Shown here piece by piece: positions 19,388 to 27,865 of a stretch of DNA of 64,000 bases. Position numbers and translations under genes: made by a program. Below the pieces are notes generated by a model. That model was not told the DNA's origin, ran no database searches, and saw only the letters and a list, made by a program, of their open reading frames with translations. The first letter of the stretch is position 1; each line of letters opens with the position of its first letter. This stretch comes from Bacteroidota bacterium (GTDB taxonomy: Bacteria; Bacteroidota; Bacteroidia; J057; JAJTIE01), in contig JAJTIE010000005.1 of assembly GCA_021300195.1 (NCBI GenBank), forward strand, positions 62,001 through 126,000, in the 5' to 3' direction.

Positions 19388-19699
19388 ATGGAACTGAGTA
19401 GCGATAACAACATCCAGAGCATCAACATCCTGGACCTGACACCTGAAACCGGGAACATCTACAAGAGCGTAACCATCATTGCGCAGCGTGCCAACCAGAT
19501 AGGCAGTAAGATGAAGCAGGAGCTGAATGCCAAGCTTGCCGAGTTTGGCCCCGCAGGAGACTCGCTGGAGGAAATAGTAGAAAACCGCGAGCAGATAGAG
19601 ATAGCCCGCCAGTACGAGCAGCTGCCCAAGCCCACCCTGCTGGCTGTACGCGATTTCCTGAACGGAGACGTGCACTTTAGCGACCCGCTCGAGGCCTAG
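19388..19699 (+). CDS. rpoZ: RNA polymerase omega subunit (Bacteroidota type)
   Basis: 103 residues. The central IYKSVTIIAQRANQIG matches the omega fold (YxxVxhxAxRAxQI) that wraps the beta' C-terminus. Omega helps assemble and stabilise core RNA polymerase. It sits in the typical Bacteroidota block between bamD and coaBC. The sequence is too diverged from proteobacterial RpoZ for a call on similarity alone, but motif plus context is strong. Confidence 0.85.
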   Translation: MELSSDNNIQSINILDLTPETGNIYKSVTIIAQRANQIGSKMKQELNAKLAEFGPAGDSLEEIVENREQIEIARQYEQLPKPTLLAVRDFLNGDVHFSDPLEA

Positions 19700-19721
19700 C
19701 TCGCCCCACCCCCCATTACCC

Positions 19722-20921
19722 ATGCGGCTACGCAATAAGCAGATCGTACTGGGCGTGTGCGGCAGCATAGCGGCCTATAAGTCCATCTTGCTACTCCGCC
19801 TCTTGCAGCAGGAGGGTGCCCATGTGCGGGTAGCCCTTACGCCCGATGCGGAACGCTTTGTGGGTAGCCTTACCTTTGCCGCGCTCAGCCAGCAGCCAGT
19901 GTTTGGCAACCTGTGGGACACCAGCCAGAGCTGGAGCCAGCATGTGCACCTGGCACGTGAGACAGACCTGATGGTTATTGCCCCCGCCACGGCCAACACC
20001 GTGGCCAAGCTGGCCCATGGCCAGTGCGATAACGCCGTACTGGCCGTGGCCCTGAGTGCCACCTGCCCGCTGCTGGTATGCCCTGCCATGGACCACGAGA
20101 TGTACCAGCACGCACAAACCCAGGCCAACCTGCGGCAGCTGGAGGCCCTGGGCTACCAGCTGGTGCAGCCCACCACGGGCTACCTGGCCTCGGGCCTGGA
20201 GGGGCAGGGCCGCCTGGCAGAGCCAGAGGCCATCCTGGAGGCAATATGCGGGCACCTGGGCCCCCAGCCCCTGCTGGGCAGGCGGGTGCTGCTAACGGCG
20301 GGACCCACCCAGGAGGCACTGGACCCCGTTCGCTACCTTACCAACCACAGCACCGGCAGAATGGGGGTAGCCCTAGCCCAGGCAGCCCAGGCCATGGGGG
20401 CAGCCGTAACCCTGGTGGCTGGCCCACTGCAGGTACCTGTGCCGCCGGATGTGGCGCATGTGCCCGTGCGTACGGCCCGCCAGATGCTGCAGGCCGTGCA
20501 GGCCCAGTATGAGCAGCAAGACATCCTGATCCTCACCGCTGCCGTGAGCGACTATGCCCCCGAAACCGTGGCGGAAGAGAAGATAAAAAAGGCCGGAGAT
20601 ACCCTGCAGCTCACCCTGCGCCGAAACCCGGACATCCTGGCCTGGCTGGGCGAAAACCGCAAGCCAGGCCAACTCCTGGTAGGTTTTGCCCTGGAAACCG
20701 AGCATGAGCTAGCACATGCGCAGGCCAAGCTGGAGAAGAAAAGATTGGATTGCATTGTGCTCAACAGCCTGCGCGATACGGGGGCAGGATTTGGCCACGA
20801 TACGAATAAAATCACCCTCCTGGACCAAAATGGTACCGTACATCGTTATGAGCTAAAATCCAAGGCCGAGGTGGCGCGGGATATACTACAGTACCTGGTG
20901 AAGAAGATCTCATCTGTATGA
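19722..20921 (+). CDS. coaBC: Bifunctional phosphopantothenoylcysteine decarboxylase / phosphopantothenate-cysteine ligase
   Basis: 399 residues. The CoaC half (residues 1-~180) is an FMN-dependent decarboxylase with GSIAAYK, the active-site His in SWSQHVHLA, and PAMDHEMY, where many other phyla have PxMNxxMW; a D at that position is usual in Bacteroidota as I recall. The CoaB half has LTAGPTQEALDPVRYLTNHS, then STGRMG and the KIKK lysines. The two halves carry out consecutive steps of coenzyme A synthesis from 4'-phosphopantothenate. Its stop overlaps the start of the next gene by 4 nt (ATGA). Confidence 0.95.
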   Translation: MRLRNKQIVLGVCGSIAAYKSILLLRLLQQEGAHVRVALTPDAERFVGSLTFAALSQQPVFGNLWDTSQSWSQHVHLARETDLMVIAPATANTVAKLAHGQCDNAVLAVALSATCPLLVCPAMDHEMYQHAQTQANLRQLEALGYQLVQPTTGYLASGLEGQGRLAEPEAILEAICGHLGPQPLLGRRVLLTAGPTQEALDPVRYLTNHSTGRMGVALAQAAQAMGAAVTLVAGPLQVPVPPDVAHVPVRTARQMLQAVQAQYEQQDILILTAAVSDYAPETVAEEKIKKAGDTLQLTLRRNPDILAWLGENRKPGQLLVGFALETEHELAHAQAKLEKKRLDCIVLNSLRDTGAGFGHDTNKITLLDQNGTVHRYELKSKAEVARDILQYLVKKISSV

Positions 20922-21823
20922 GGCGAAGTGCATACATCCTGGGCCTGATAGCCTGCCTGATGGGCAGCCGCCTGGCCGCGCAGGAACTAAACTGCAGCGT
21001 GAAGGTGCAGGCCCCCACCATACAGGGCATCGATCCGCAGATCTTCCAGAACATGCAGAAGGAAATCTACGAATTTATGAACCTGCGGCAGTGGACCACG
21101 GATGAGTTCAAGCCCGAGGAGCGCATAAAATGCAACCTGAACATTGTATTTACCGGTGGGGTGGGGGGTAGCGACCGTTTTGAGGGAACGCTACAGATAC
21201 AGGTCATTCGGCCCGTGCTGAACAGCGACTTCGAGACCATTACCCTCAATTTTAACGACAAGCATTTCAATATCAACTATGTGCCCTTTCAGACTGTACA
21301 GTTTTCGGACAATAGCTATGTGAATAACATTAGCTCCCTGCTTATGTTCTGGGGCTACGTGATACTGGGCATAGATTACGACACCTTTGGCCCAGAGGGG
21401 GGGACCGTATATTTTGAGAAAGCAAGAAACATCATGAACCTGGCGCTGAACAGCCGCGAAACCGGCTGGCAGGCTCAGGATGGTAACCGTACGCGTTATT
21501 GGCTGATCGAGAATCTGCTGAACAACTCCTACAAAAGTTTCCGCACCGCCTACTACGCCTACCACCGCAAGGGGCTGGACCAGATGACGCAGGATGTAAA
21601 AAAGGGACGGGCCGAGGTGCTGAATAGCCTGCAGCAGCTGGAGCGCCTGTTTGCCCAAAACCCCAATCTCTTTATTATTCGGGTATTTACAGATGCCAAG
21701 ACCAATGAGCTGGTACCTATGTTCAAGCAGTCGGAGCCTGCCACCAAGCAGCAGTTTATCCGCATGATGACCCGCATGGACCCGAATAATGCCACCAAGT
21801 ACGACTCTGTGCTAGAAAACTGA
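20918..21823 (+). CDS. DUF4835 family periplasmic protein
   Basis: 301 residues with a signal peptide (MRRSAYILGLIACLMGSRLA, cleavage before QELNC). The mature start, ELNCSVKVQAPTIQG, is characteristic of DUF4835, a Bacteroidota-specific family usually found after coaBC and before recN. Function unknown. Here the gene overlaps coaBC by 4 nt and the following small gene by 1 nt (TGATG), so all three are coupled. recN is not next in line. Confidence 0.88.
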   Translation: MRRSAYILGLIACLMGSRLAAQELNCSVKVQAPTIQGIDPQIFQNMQKEIYEFMNLRQWTTDEFKPEERIKCNLNIVFTGGVGGSDRFEGTLQIQVIRPVLNSDFETITLNFNDKHFNINYVPFQTVQFSDNSYVNNISSLLMFWGYVILGIDYDTFGPEGGTVYFEKARNIMNLALNSRETGWQAQDGNRTRYWLIENLLNNSYKSFRTAYYAYHRKGLDQMTQDVKKGRAEVLNSLQQLERLFAQNPNLFIIRVFTDAKTNELVPMFKQSEPATKQQFIRMMTRMDPNNATKYDSVLEN

Positions 21824-22071
21824 TGGGTACCCGTGTAAGGCGCCTGCCCCAGCCCACTGCCGCACAGCTGGCCCCGCTGATGGGCGAGGCAGTATTTGTC
21901 GTAACGAAGGATGGCCTGAGCCTGCATGGATACCTGCAGAGCCTGGATGGCGATAGCCTGGTGCTGAAGGACCTCTTCCGCAATGTACAGTTTCGCAAAG
22001 GCTATGCACTGTGCCGACTCCCCCTGGCCCAGGTGCAAGAGGTTTCTCTGGACGCATACGCACCCTATTAG
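21823..22071 (+). CDS. Small LSm/Sm-fold-like protein
   Basis: 82 residues; the start overlaps the DUF4835 stop (TGATG). I do not recognise a named family. Residues ~20-70 follow an Sm-like pattern: a short helix (QLAPLMGEAV), then VFVVTKDGLSLHGYLQSLDG and DSLVLKDLF (Sm1-like: G, then D, then hydrophobic-x-L-x-D), then a second beta pair ending VQEVSLD. It could be an RNA-binding-like small beta-barrel or a coincidental SH3-like barrel. Codon use matches its neighbours and the overlap argues that it is translated. It occupies the place where recN often lies. Confidence 0.65.
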   Translation: MGTRVRRLPQPTAAQLAPLMGEAVFVVTKDGLSLHGYLQSLDGDSLVLKDLFRNVQFRKGYALCRLPLAQVQEVSLDAYAPY

Positions 22072-22180
22072 CCCCCATACAGGCTGTGCCGTACACCACC
22101 GCTAGCCTGTGCGCAGTAGCTAACCCTCCTGCCCATTCTGCCTTGCCCTACCTGCTCCGCGTGCTGCCGTCCTTTCTGGT

Positions 22181-22900
22181 TTAGGCTGCGCGGCCTACAC
22201 GCTGTAGGATTCGGCGTTTGATAACTGGCATCAGTGTTTCCTGTACCGGTAGCTGCAGCTTACTTTCTGCCACAAAGGTGGCCGGGTTGGGCAGGTCCTT
22301 GTGCTCCTTTACCAGGTCCATCTTCATGTGGGTATAGCTGGTGCCCACGCTGTAGGAAAAGTTTCGGAGAAACTGCGTGTGGATACCAGTAAGGCGCTCG
22401 GATCCGTACTCGAATACGCTGACACTGTAGCGATAGGCGCTGGTTTGGCGCATGCTGCCTGTGCGGATCAGCAGATAGCCCTCCAGGTTATACATGGGCT
22501 CCAGCCCGATGGGGCTTACCTCCAGCTCTTTCTCTACCAGCTCATAGATAACCTTGCCTTCCTCAAAATGCGCCTGGAGCCGGGGTAGTGCATAGGCTAC
22601 AATCTCATTGATCTCCGCCAGTACACCCCCATAGTCTGCAGTTGGCGGCGCATAGTCTACCTTGTTCTCGCCAGGCCTGAAGCCAATGATGCGTTTGGGG
22701 ATAGCCTGCTCAAATTCCTCCTTCTCTTGCAGATACGCCTGCATGCTACGCACGTGCTCCACCAGCTCTGCCAGTGGCGGATACAGCTTCATCTCATCAA
22801 AATGCTGGCGCACATACTGCAGGTAGGCCAGCAGCATGTACTGCTTGTACTCGAAATCTACAAGGCCCTCTGTAAACCAGTTTGGTTTCAACTCTTTCAT
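22181..22900 (-). CDS. Conserved Bacteroidota-type hypothetical protein
   Basis: 239 residues, not assigned to a family. No signal peptide or membrane helix. The N-terminal half is helical and aromatic-rich (WFTEGLVDFEYKQYMLLAY). The C-terminal half has IGLEPMYNLEGYLLIRTG, then a beta-rich tail ending in KRRILQRVG. GGAGGG-like Shine-Dalgarno DNA (revcomp of 22904-22909) lies 4 nt upstream of the ATG, unusual for this phylum. Convergent with the LSm-like gene. The next leftward gene is unrelated. Function unknown; probably cytoplasmic. Confidence 0.7.
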   Translation of the reverse strand: MKELKPNWFTEGLVDFEYKQYMLLAYLQYVRQHFDEMKLYPPLAELVEHVRSMQAYLQEKEEFEQAIPKRIIGFRPGENKVDYAPPTADYGGVLAEINEIVAYALPRLQAHFEEGKVIYELVEKELEVSPIGLEPMYNLEGYLLIRTGSMRQTSAYRYSVSVFEYGSERLTGIHTQFLRNFSYSVGTSYTHMKMDLVKEHKDLPNPATFVAESKLQLPVQETLMPVIKRRILQRVGRAA

Positions 22901-23033
22901 ATGCCCTCCGGCTTTATGAATAAAAAACGTACGGAATTTGTTATTATTCTACGTTTTTTGCAAAGAAGGGTTGGGCTGTATACGCACGGAATGTAGGCGG
23001 TGCTGATGCCCCGCCCACTTATTTCCGGTATTC

Positions 23034-23270
23034 CTATTGGATAACGTCGCGAACGCGCTGTGTAAAGGCACGCAGTGCATCGCGTTCGGAAACGCCCCGC
23101 ATCATCTCCTCCTTCACCGCTATGGCACCCAGCAGGTTTGTCAGCTGGTCGCCCTCATCCTTTCCCTCTATTGTTATCGGGGGTTTTTTTCCCTCCATCA
23201 GGGCCTGCTCGGCTAGTTTTAGCACATCGAGCGGCTCGGTAATGAGCTTTTTGATAACGGGCAGTTGCAT
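23034..23270 (-). CDS. DUF6952-like small protein
   Basis: 78 residues. The pattern MQLPVIKKLI, ITIEGKDEGDQLTNLLGAI and a C-terminal ALRAFTQRVRDVI resembles the Bacteroidota DUF6952 family of small proteins encoded beside thioredoxin or peroxiredoxin genes; this is from memory of the family pattern, not a search. It lies 12 nt downstream of the thioredoxin gene on the same strand, so the two are probably co-transcribed and may work together. No cysteine is present, so a direct redox role is unlikely. Confidence 0.7.
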   Translation of the reverse strand: MQLPVIKKLITEPLDVLKLAEQALMEGKKPPITIEGKDEGDQLTNLLGAIAVKEEMMRGVSERDALRAFTQRVRDVIQ

Positions 23271-23282
23271 GGCCTATGGGTG

Positions 23283-23603
23283 TTAGTTGTTGAGTAGGGT
23301 AGCGGCCAGGGTTTCCACAGCCTCAGCCTTGCCAGAGGCAAAGCCCTCGGTGAGTGTGCCCCCATTGAAGGCCGCGAAAAACGGCAGGTTGGTTACGCCC
23401 GCTGTCTTGCGTGCCTCCGGGCTTTCCTCGGCATCCACTTCCACAAAGTACACACCCGCATATTCGGGCTTATCTGCCAGTGCTGCGTATTTGGGGGCAA
23501 TGAGCCGGCAAGAGCCGCACCAGGATGCATAGTACTTTACCACCACCTTGTCATGGTCTCTTAGCGCTTGCTGAAAAGTAGCGTCATTCAGTTTCTCAAT
23601 CAT
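23283..23603 (-). CDS. Thioredoxin-family protein
   Basis: 106 residues with a single thioredoxin fold. The active site is WCGSC (Cys29, Cys32) rather than the classic WCGPC, and the cis-Pro is in VTNLPFFAAF. No signal peptide, so it is cytoplasmic. It should act as a thiol-disulfide reductant, possibly for the peroxiredoxins in the genome. It is the first gene of a two-gene unit with the DUF6952-like gene. Confidence 0.88.
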   Translation of the reverse strand: MIEKLNDATFQQALRDHDKVVVKYYASWCGSCRLIAPKYAALADKPEYAGVYFVEVDAEESPEARKTAGVTNLPFFAAFNGGTLTEGFASGKAEAVETLAATLLNN

Positions 23604-23610
23604 GGCCTAA

Positions 23611-23639
23611 GAACTGTTCGCAATTAGGAATAGTTCCTA
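23611..23639. promoter_or_regulatory. Two short GAAC/GTTC-type palindromes upstream of the thioredoxin gene
   Basis: GAACTGTTC (23611-23619) and TAGGAATAGTTCCTA (23625-23639), with centres about 17 nt apart, lie 8-36 nt before the thioredoxin start. The spacing of roughly one and a half helical turns makes a regulator site possible but unproven. Confidence 0.3.
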
Positions 23640-23733
23640 TCTGCTGGTACTGCTTGCCAGTGCGCATCCTGCCACGCGCCGCATCCTTGGGGTCAGGGCG
23701 ATCGAACAATATCGCTAGATTGCACAAAAGCCC

Positions 23734-24838
23734 ATGCCCGTACCTGCCGCTATCGATCTTTCCCGCTATGGCCCCGGGTCCGAGCGGCCGTATGTAATAC
23801 TGGGGGGTGGCCTGGCGGGTAGTTTTGCCGCTGCCGAGGGCGTTATGCGGGGCCACTCGATTTTGCTGATCGATCATCCCCAGCCCTACGGTGCTAGCCA
23901 GGTAGCCGCCGGGCTATACAATACCGTAACGGGGCAGCGTGCTGCCCGCACCTGGCAGGCCGACCTGCTGACCGATACCCTGTTGGCATTCTTTGCCCAG
24001 CCCTGGGCGGCCCCACTGCGGCCCTACCTGCACACCCAGTCGGTGTACCGTCCTTTTCGCACCGTGGCCGAGCTGAACGAATGGTCGGCCTTTGCGGGCG
24101 ATCATCCGGCGGTGCTGCAGCTGCACCCGCCCCGCTGGCCCGGGCGCATCCGGAACGAGCTGGGGGGGCATGGAGGTACTGCGTACCGGCTGGCTGGATG
24201 TGCCCGCGCTGCTGCCCCGGCTGCATGCCCTACTGGCAGAAACCGGACGCTTTCAGCGCCTGGACTACCTCCTGCCCTACACGGCTATAGATCCCGCAGC
24301 AGGCAGCCTGCGGATAGGGGCCGAGGTGCTGCCCTATGCGGCCATTATCTTTGCCGAGGGGGTGGGCGTGCTACAAAACCCCTGGTGGCCTGGCCACCGG
24401 CAAATACAGCCCCTGAAGGGGCAGCTGCTAAGCCTGAGGATAGCAGACCTGGACCTGCCCTACACCCTGGTAAATAAACTGTACCTGGCACAGCGGGCAC
24501 CCGGGCAGTTTTATCTGGGTGCCACCTACGAGCCCCGATACACGACTGTAGCCCCTACTGAGGCGGGTGCCCATGAGCTACTGGAGCAACTACGGGCACG
24601 CATCCTGCTGCCCCCCCTGCCCAGCCTGGAGCCCATGGCGCACCTGAGCGGCCTGCGCCCCACCAGCCCCGACCGCCGGCCCCTGCTGGGCAGGCACCCC
24701 CACCTGCCATTCTATTTCCTGAATGGGCTGGGCACCAAGGGGGTGCTGCAGGCACCCTGGTGTGCGCAGCAGCTATGGGCCCATCTGGCCGGCGCGGCAC
24801 TGCCCGCTGCCATCGATCTGTTTCGTTTTCGCGCCTAG
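23734..24838 (+). pseudogene. FAD-dependent (DAO-type) oxidoreductase, interrupted by a frameshift
   Basis: The first frame runs from 23734 with an FAD/NAD-binding Rossmann motif (YVILGGGLAGSFAAAEG) and the Bacteroidota-type AAGLYNTVTG, then loses similarity after RIRNELGG. The second frame takes over from about 24169 (MEVLRTGWLDV) and ends at 24838 with NGLGTKGVLQAPW. The switch lies in a run of seven G (24162-24168); removing one G restores one ~368-residue protein. Either a disrupted gene or a homopolymer error in the assembly. The family contains amine oxidase-like enzymes, including glycine oxidase ThiO. A thiE-like gene lies next door, convergent, so a thiamine link is conceivable. Confidence 0.8.
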
Positions 24839-24844
24839 TGAATG

Positions 24845-25426
24845 CTAGTACATAAACCTGCGGATGCTAGCTACCCCCCGTGCCCCGGCGGCCAGGCATT
24901 CATCTTCGGTGGTTTCGGTGATGCCCCCCAGGGCAAACACGGGTATCTGCACCTGCGTACAAATCTCCTGTAGGCTGGCTAGCCCCACGGGCTCTGCCCG
25001 GGGGTGGCTGCGGGTGGGGAAGATGGGGCTATAGAACACGTAGTCGTACCCGTCTGCCATGGCTGCCAGCACCTCCTTCTTGCTGTGGCAGCTGCGCCCA
25101 TACAGCAGGGCTCGATCTGTGGGTAGAGGGGTCTGCTCATCCGCGCTATGGTGTATGCCGTCTGCCCGTATGCCTGCGGGTAGCTCGCTGGCTGCCAGCA
25201 GGATGGGTATCTCTATAAACTGCAGGGCGGGGTACAGCTCCAGCATCAGCGCTGCCAGCTCACCCCCTGGCAGGCCCCGCTCACGTATCATCAGGGCATC
25301 GGCCCCGCGGGCACGTGCGCTTCGCGCCCACAGTAGCATGACCTGCCGGGCCTGCGACACGGGCGCGTGCGGATCCAGTATCCCTGGTGAGATGGCCAGG
25401 CGCTTGAAGGAAATGGAGCGTGACAT
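24845..25426 (-). CDS. Thiamine-phosphate synthase-like protein (ThiE/TenI family)
   Basis: 193 residues forming a TIM-barrel of the ThiE/TenI type: ADALMIRERGLPG (family LRxK replaced by IRER), ADGIHHS, YGRSCHSKKEV, DYVFYSPIFPTRSHP (thiazole-phosphate-binding-like), and VFALGGITETTEDECLAAGARGVASI near the C-terminus. ThiE couples hydroxymethylpyrimidine pyrophosphate and thiazole phosphate. TenI-type members are instead thiazole tautomerases. The short length and altered LRxK leave the activity open. The start codon is 67 nt from the divergent ZIP transporter. Confidence 0.8.
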   Translation of the reverse strand: MSRSISFKRLAISPGILDPHAPVSQARQVMLLWARSARARGADALMIRERGLPGGELAALMLELYPALQFIEIPILLAASELPAGIRADGIHHSADEQTPLPTDRALLYGRSCHSKKEVLAAMADGYDYVFYSPIFPTRSHPRAEPVGLASLQEICTQVQIPVFALGGITETTEDECLAAGARGVASIRRFMY

Positions 25427-25493
25427 GGGCTTGCAATCATTTTTCGGCCATAAATATGCAACACCGCTGCAAAAATGCGAACTTTACCCACCT

Positions 25494-26246
25494 ATGGAGG
25501 GCAGCGTTACGGGGTCCAGCTTGGCTAGCGTGTTGGCGATCAGTATGATTACGTTGGCAGGCATGGTGCTGGTTTCACTTGGCCGTAGCATTTTTGAGCG
25601 TGCACATAGTTATCTGTTTGCGCTCGCCGCAGGGGCACTGGTGGCCAACGCGCTGCTGCACATGCTGCCCGAGGCCTGGCAGTATCTGCAGTCTTACAGC
25701 CTTACGGCTGGCATTTGTGTGCTGGGCTTTGTTTTTCTAGCCCTGCTGGATGTGCTGAAAACGGAGGAACGCCTGGCCCGGCTGACGCGGCAAAACTTCT
25801 TCTCGCCGGTTATTGCTTTCTTTGTTATTAGCGACAGCGTGCACAATTTTTTCGATGGGGCCATCGTAGCCCTTTCGTATATGGCCGACTGGCAGACCGG
25901 GCTGTATACCAGCCTGGCTGTGGGCCTGCACGAGATACCCCTGGAGCTGGTAGAGTGGAGCCTGATGCTGGGCATGGGTATGCGGCTACAGCGTGCCCTG
26001 TTGCTCAATCTGTTTAGCGCCCTTTTTTCTATCCTGGGGGCGGCTTTTTGCCTGGTCATCGGGCTGGAGAGTCGTACCCTGGTGTACTACCTGCTGCCCT
26101 TTGTGGCGGGTGGGTTCTTCTACCTGTCTTTTGTCAAGCTATTGCCACGGCTCAGCCTGGCAGGCCGGTGGGCCATCCCCCTCCATCTGCTAGCGCTGCT
26201 ATTGGGGGTGCTGCTTATGCTGGACTGGCTTCCACATCCGGGCTGA
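25494..26246 (+). CDS. ZIP-family metal (zinc) transporter
   Basis: 250 residues from the ATG at 25494; longer in-frame versions overlap the divergent thiE-like gene. About eight membrane segments. Metal-binding motifs of the ZIP family are visible in helices 4 and 5: HNFFDGAIVA and HEIPLELVEW. It imports Zn2+ or a similar divalent cation across the inner membrane. A Fur-type regulator is convergent just downstream, consistent with zinc control, but I see no convincing Zur box in the 67-nt promoter region. Confidence 0.9.
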   Translation: MEGSVTGSSLASVLAISMITLAGMVLVSLGRSIFERAHSYLFALAAGALVANALLHMLPEAWQYLQSYSLTAGICVLGFVFLALLDVLKTEERLARLTRQNFFSPVIAFFVISDSVHNFFDGAIVALSYMADWQTGLYTSLAVGLHEIPLELVEWSLMLGMGMRLQRALLLNLFSALFSILGAAFCLVIGLESRTLVYYLLPFVAGGFFYLSFVKLLPRLSLAGRWAIPLHLLALLLGVLLMLDWLPHPG

Positions 26247-26312
26247 TGGGTGCTGGCTGGCCTTGCGGTGTGGTGCCACACGTCATCCGGCAGGGCTACG
26301 TCTATTGTTTGC

Positions 26313-26735
26313 TTACACCTCGGCCCTAAGCTGTGCGCGGGCCGCGCCAGCCTGGCTGCAGTGTGGGCATATGCCTGTTAGTAGCAGGGCCTGCTGATGC
26401 ACCTCGTAGCCAGGCTTTAGGGCTATGGCGGGCACGGCCACATCCATGCAGGTAGTGGTTTGGCAGCGCTCGCACCGGAAGTGTGCGTGGGGAGCCTTGC
26501 GCTGGCTCAGGGCATATTTCAGTACGGCTGTTTCATCCATTACCCTGTGCAGGATGCCCAGCTGCTCAAACGTATTGAGCGTGCGATAGAGCGTAACCCG
26601 GTCATATGCAGGTAGGGATGCCTCCAGATCGGCATGGGTCTGGGCCTGGCTTGCACGCAGGAAGTACTGGAGCACCTCCACCCTGCACTTTGTTTGCCGC
26701 AGGGCATGCGCCCGGAGTATCTGAAGGGCTTGCAT
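26313..26735 (-). CDS. Fur-family metalloregulator, probably Zur
   Basis: 140 residues. I start at the ATG at 26735 (MQALQILRAHALRQT) rather than the upstream ATG at 26786, because a perfect -7 box lies 3 nt before it. Winged-helix N-terminus (VTLYRTLNTFEQLGILHRV), then the metal-binding region HAHFRCERC and a second CPHC pair, forming a structural zinc site. The adjacent ZIP transporter suggests a zinc regulator, but the convergent arrangement does not prove it. Confidence 0.88.
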   Translation of the reverse strand: MQALQILRAHALRQTKCRVEVLQYFLRASQAQTHADLEASLPAYDRVTLYRTLNTFEQLGILHRVMDETAVLKYALSQRKAPHAHFRCERCQTTTCMDVAVPAIALKPGYEVHQQALLLTGICPHCSQAGAARAQLRAEV

Positions 26736-26738
26736 ACA

Positions 26739-26746
26739 CAAAAGTA
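26739..26746 (-). promoter_or_regulatory. Bacteroidota -7 box (TACTTTTG) before the Fur-family gene
   Basis: On the minus strand, TACTTTTG then TGT then the ATG at 26735. A leaderless transcript is predicted. It fixes the start codon choice. Confidence 0.6.
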
Positions 26747-26810
26747 AGCATTTCGGGCTTTTGATGCCACCGTTGTACCGCTGCATGCGGTCTGCCGGAT
26801 TGTAGCCTTA

Positions 26811-27173
26811 TCACCACCCCAGGCGGTGGCCCACTACCATCGCCCCCAGAGACAGTGCCACGCTGGCCAGTATGTATAGGCCAGCCTGCACATAGCGGCC
26901 AGCCTGCAGCAGGCCCACTGTCTCCATGCTGAACGCGCTGAAGGTGGTGAATGCGCCACAGAAGCCTACCATCAGCATGGCCTGCAGGGGCGTGGCAAGC
27001 AGCCCTTTTGCCCTGAATGCCCATAGTAGGCCAAGTAGGAGGGATCCCAGTACGTTGATGCCAAGCGTACCTAGCGGAAAGCTGGACGGCCATAACCACG
27101 CGATGGCTTGGCCCAGATAATACCGGCATAGGGTGCCCAGTGCGCCCCCCAGGCAGAGCCAAATGGCCACCAT
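26811..27173 (-). CDS. crcB: Fluoride exporter CrcB/Fluc
   Basis: 120 residues, four membrane helices, the normal size for a single-domain Fluc dimer subunit. Conserved motifs are present: GALGTLCRYYLG near the N-terminus, LGINVLGSLLLG (with the conserved Asn), and GFCGAFTTFSAFSME. It exports fluoride as a dual-topology homodimer. It lies 15 nt downstream of an unrecognised gene on the same strand and is probably in its operon. No fluoride riboswitch is visible in the small gap. Confidence 0.93.
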   Translation of the reverse strand: MVAIWLCLGGALGTLCRYYLGQAIAWLWPSSFPLGTLGINVLGSLLLGLLWAFRAKGLLATPLQAMLMVGFCGAFTTFSAFSMETVGLLQAGRYVQAGLYILASVALSLGAMVVGHRLGW

Positions 27174-27188
27174 GATGGTTTGGGAAGC

Positions 27189-27737
27189 TTAGGCCCCGGC
27201 CAGTATCTCTTCCAGCTTACCGATTGGCAGCTTGAAGAGATCGAAGTTCGGGTGCGTTTTGCGCAGCAGGGCAAACTTCTCCACGAAGGTCTTGGCCGCC
27301 ACCTTGTTGTTTTTGGGGAACTGAACCAGCTGGTCAAACCACTCCTTTACACTGGGGTGGGCATCGGCCAGGGCCAGGGTACGTGCACGGCTCACCTCAA
27401 ACTCGCGCTCGCGCACAAAGTACACCACCAGCAGCGGCTTCATCAGGGCCTTTTCCTCTTCTTCAAAGTCACTCTCGGCAAAGGTCCGGATCAGCTTATG
27501 CAGGCTGCTACGGTACTGCTCGTCCTCCCAGAAAAGCGCCAGCACACTCCAGAACACATGCGGAATGTAAATGCCCCCACAGGCAGGCGCCACACCTAGC
27601 GCAAAGTCTACCTGCGCGGCTGCGTCCTTTGTTTTTTTATGTAGTTGAGAAAAAGCCTCCACTACGGCCGCCTTGTCCGTTCCTTCGCCCGCCTGGTAGT
27701 CTTTCTCTATTTTGGCTATCTCTTTTTCGAAACTCAT
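27189..27737 (-). CDS. Hypothetical protein upstream of crcB
   Basis: 182 residues from the ATG at 27737 (MSFEKEIAKIEKDY); an upstream in-frame ATG adds an unlikely Cys-rich leader. Mostly helical and charged, no membrane segment or signal peptide. Features: KIEKDYQAGEGTDKAAV, then VAPACGGIYIPHVFWSVLAL, then a heptad-like C-terminus ending FKLPIGKLEEILAG. Not assigned to a family. Close spacing to crcB suggests co-transcription, but no function can be inferred. Confidence 0.65.
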   Translation of the reverse strand: MSFEKEIAKIEKDYQAGEGTDKAAVVEAFSQLHKKTKDAAAQVDFALGVAPACGGIYIPHVFWSVLALFWEDEQYRSSLHKLIRTFAESDFEEEEKALMKPLLVVYFVREREFEVSRARTLALADAHPSVKEWFDQLVQFPKNNKVAAKTFVEKFALLRKTHPNFDLFKLPIGKLEEILAGA

Positions 27738-27865
27738 GGGTCTATGTCGGTTACAAACTGCAAAGTAAACAAGATATGGTGTACAACACACGAGCCACGT
27801 ACATTGTATGAATTAAATTTTGTGGGCGCATTTGAGATTATTTTTGGTAAATACCCCGCTATTCA

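Noticed and set aside
24162-24168. Programmed frameshift in the G7 run
   Set aside because: No downstream stimulatory structure or slippery heptamer of a known type; error, mutation or phase variation is simpler.
25059-25493. 145-residue upstream extension of the ZIP transporter
   Set aside because: Antisense to the thiE-like gene; the ZIP protein begins normally at 25494.
27174-27188. Fluoride riboswitch before crcB
   Set aside because: Only 15 nt separate crcB from the preceding gene on the same strand, too little for the aptamer.
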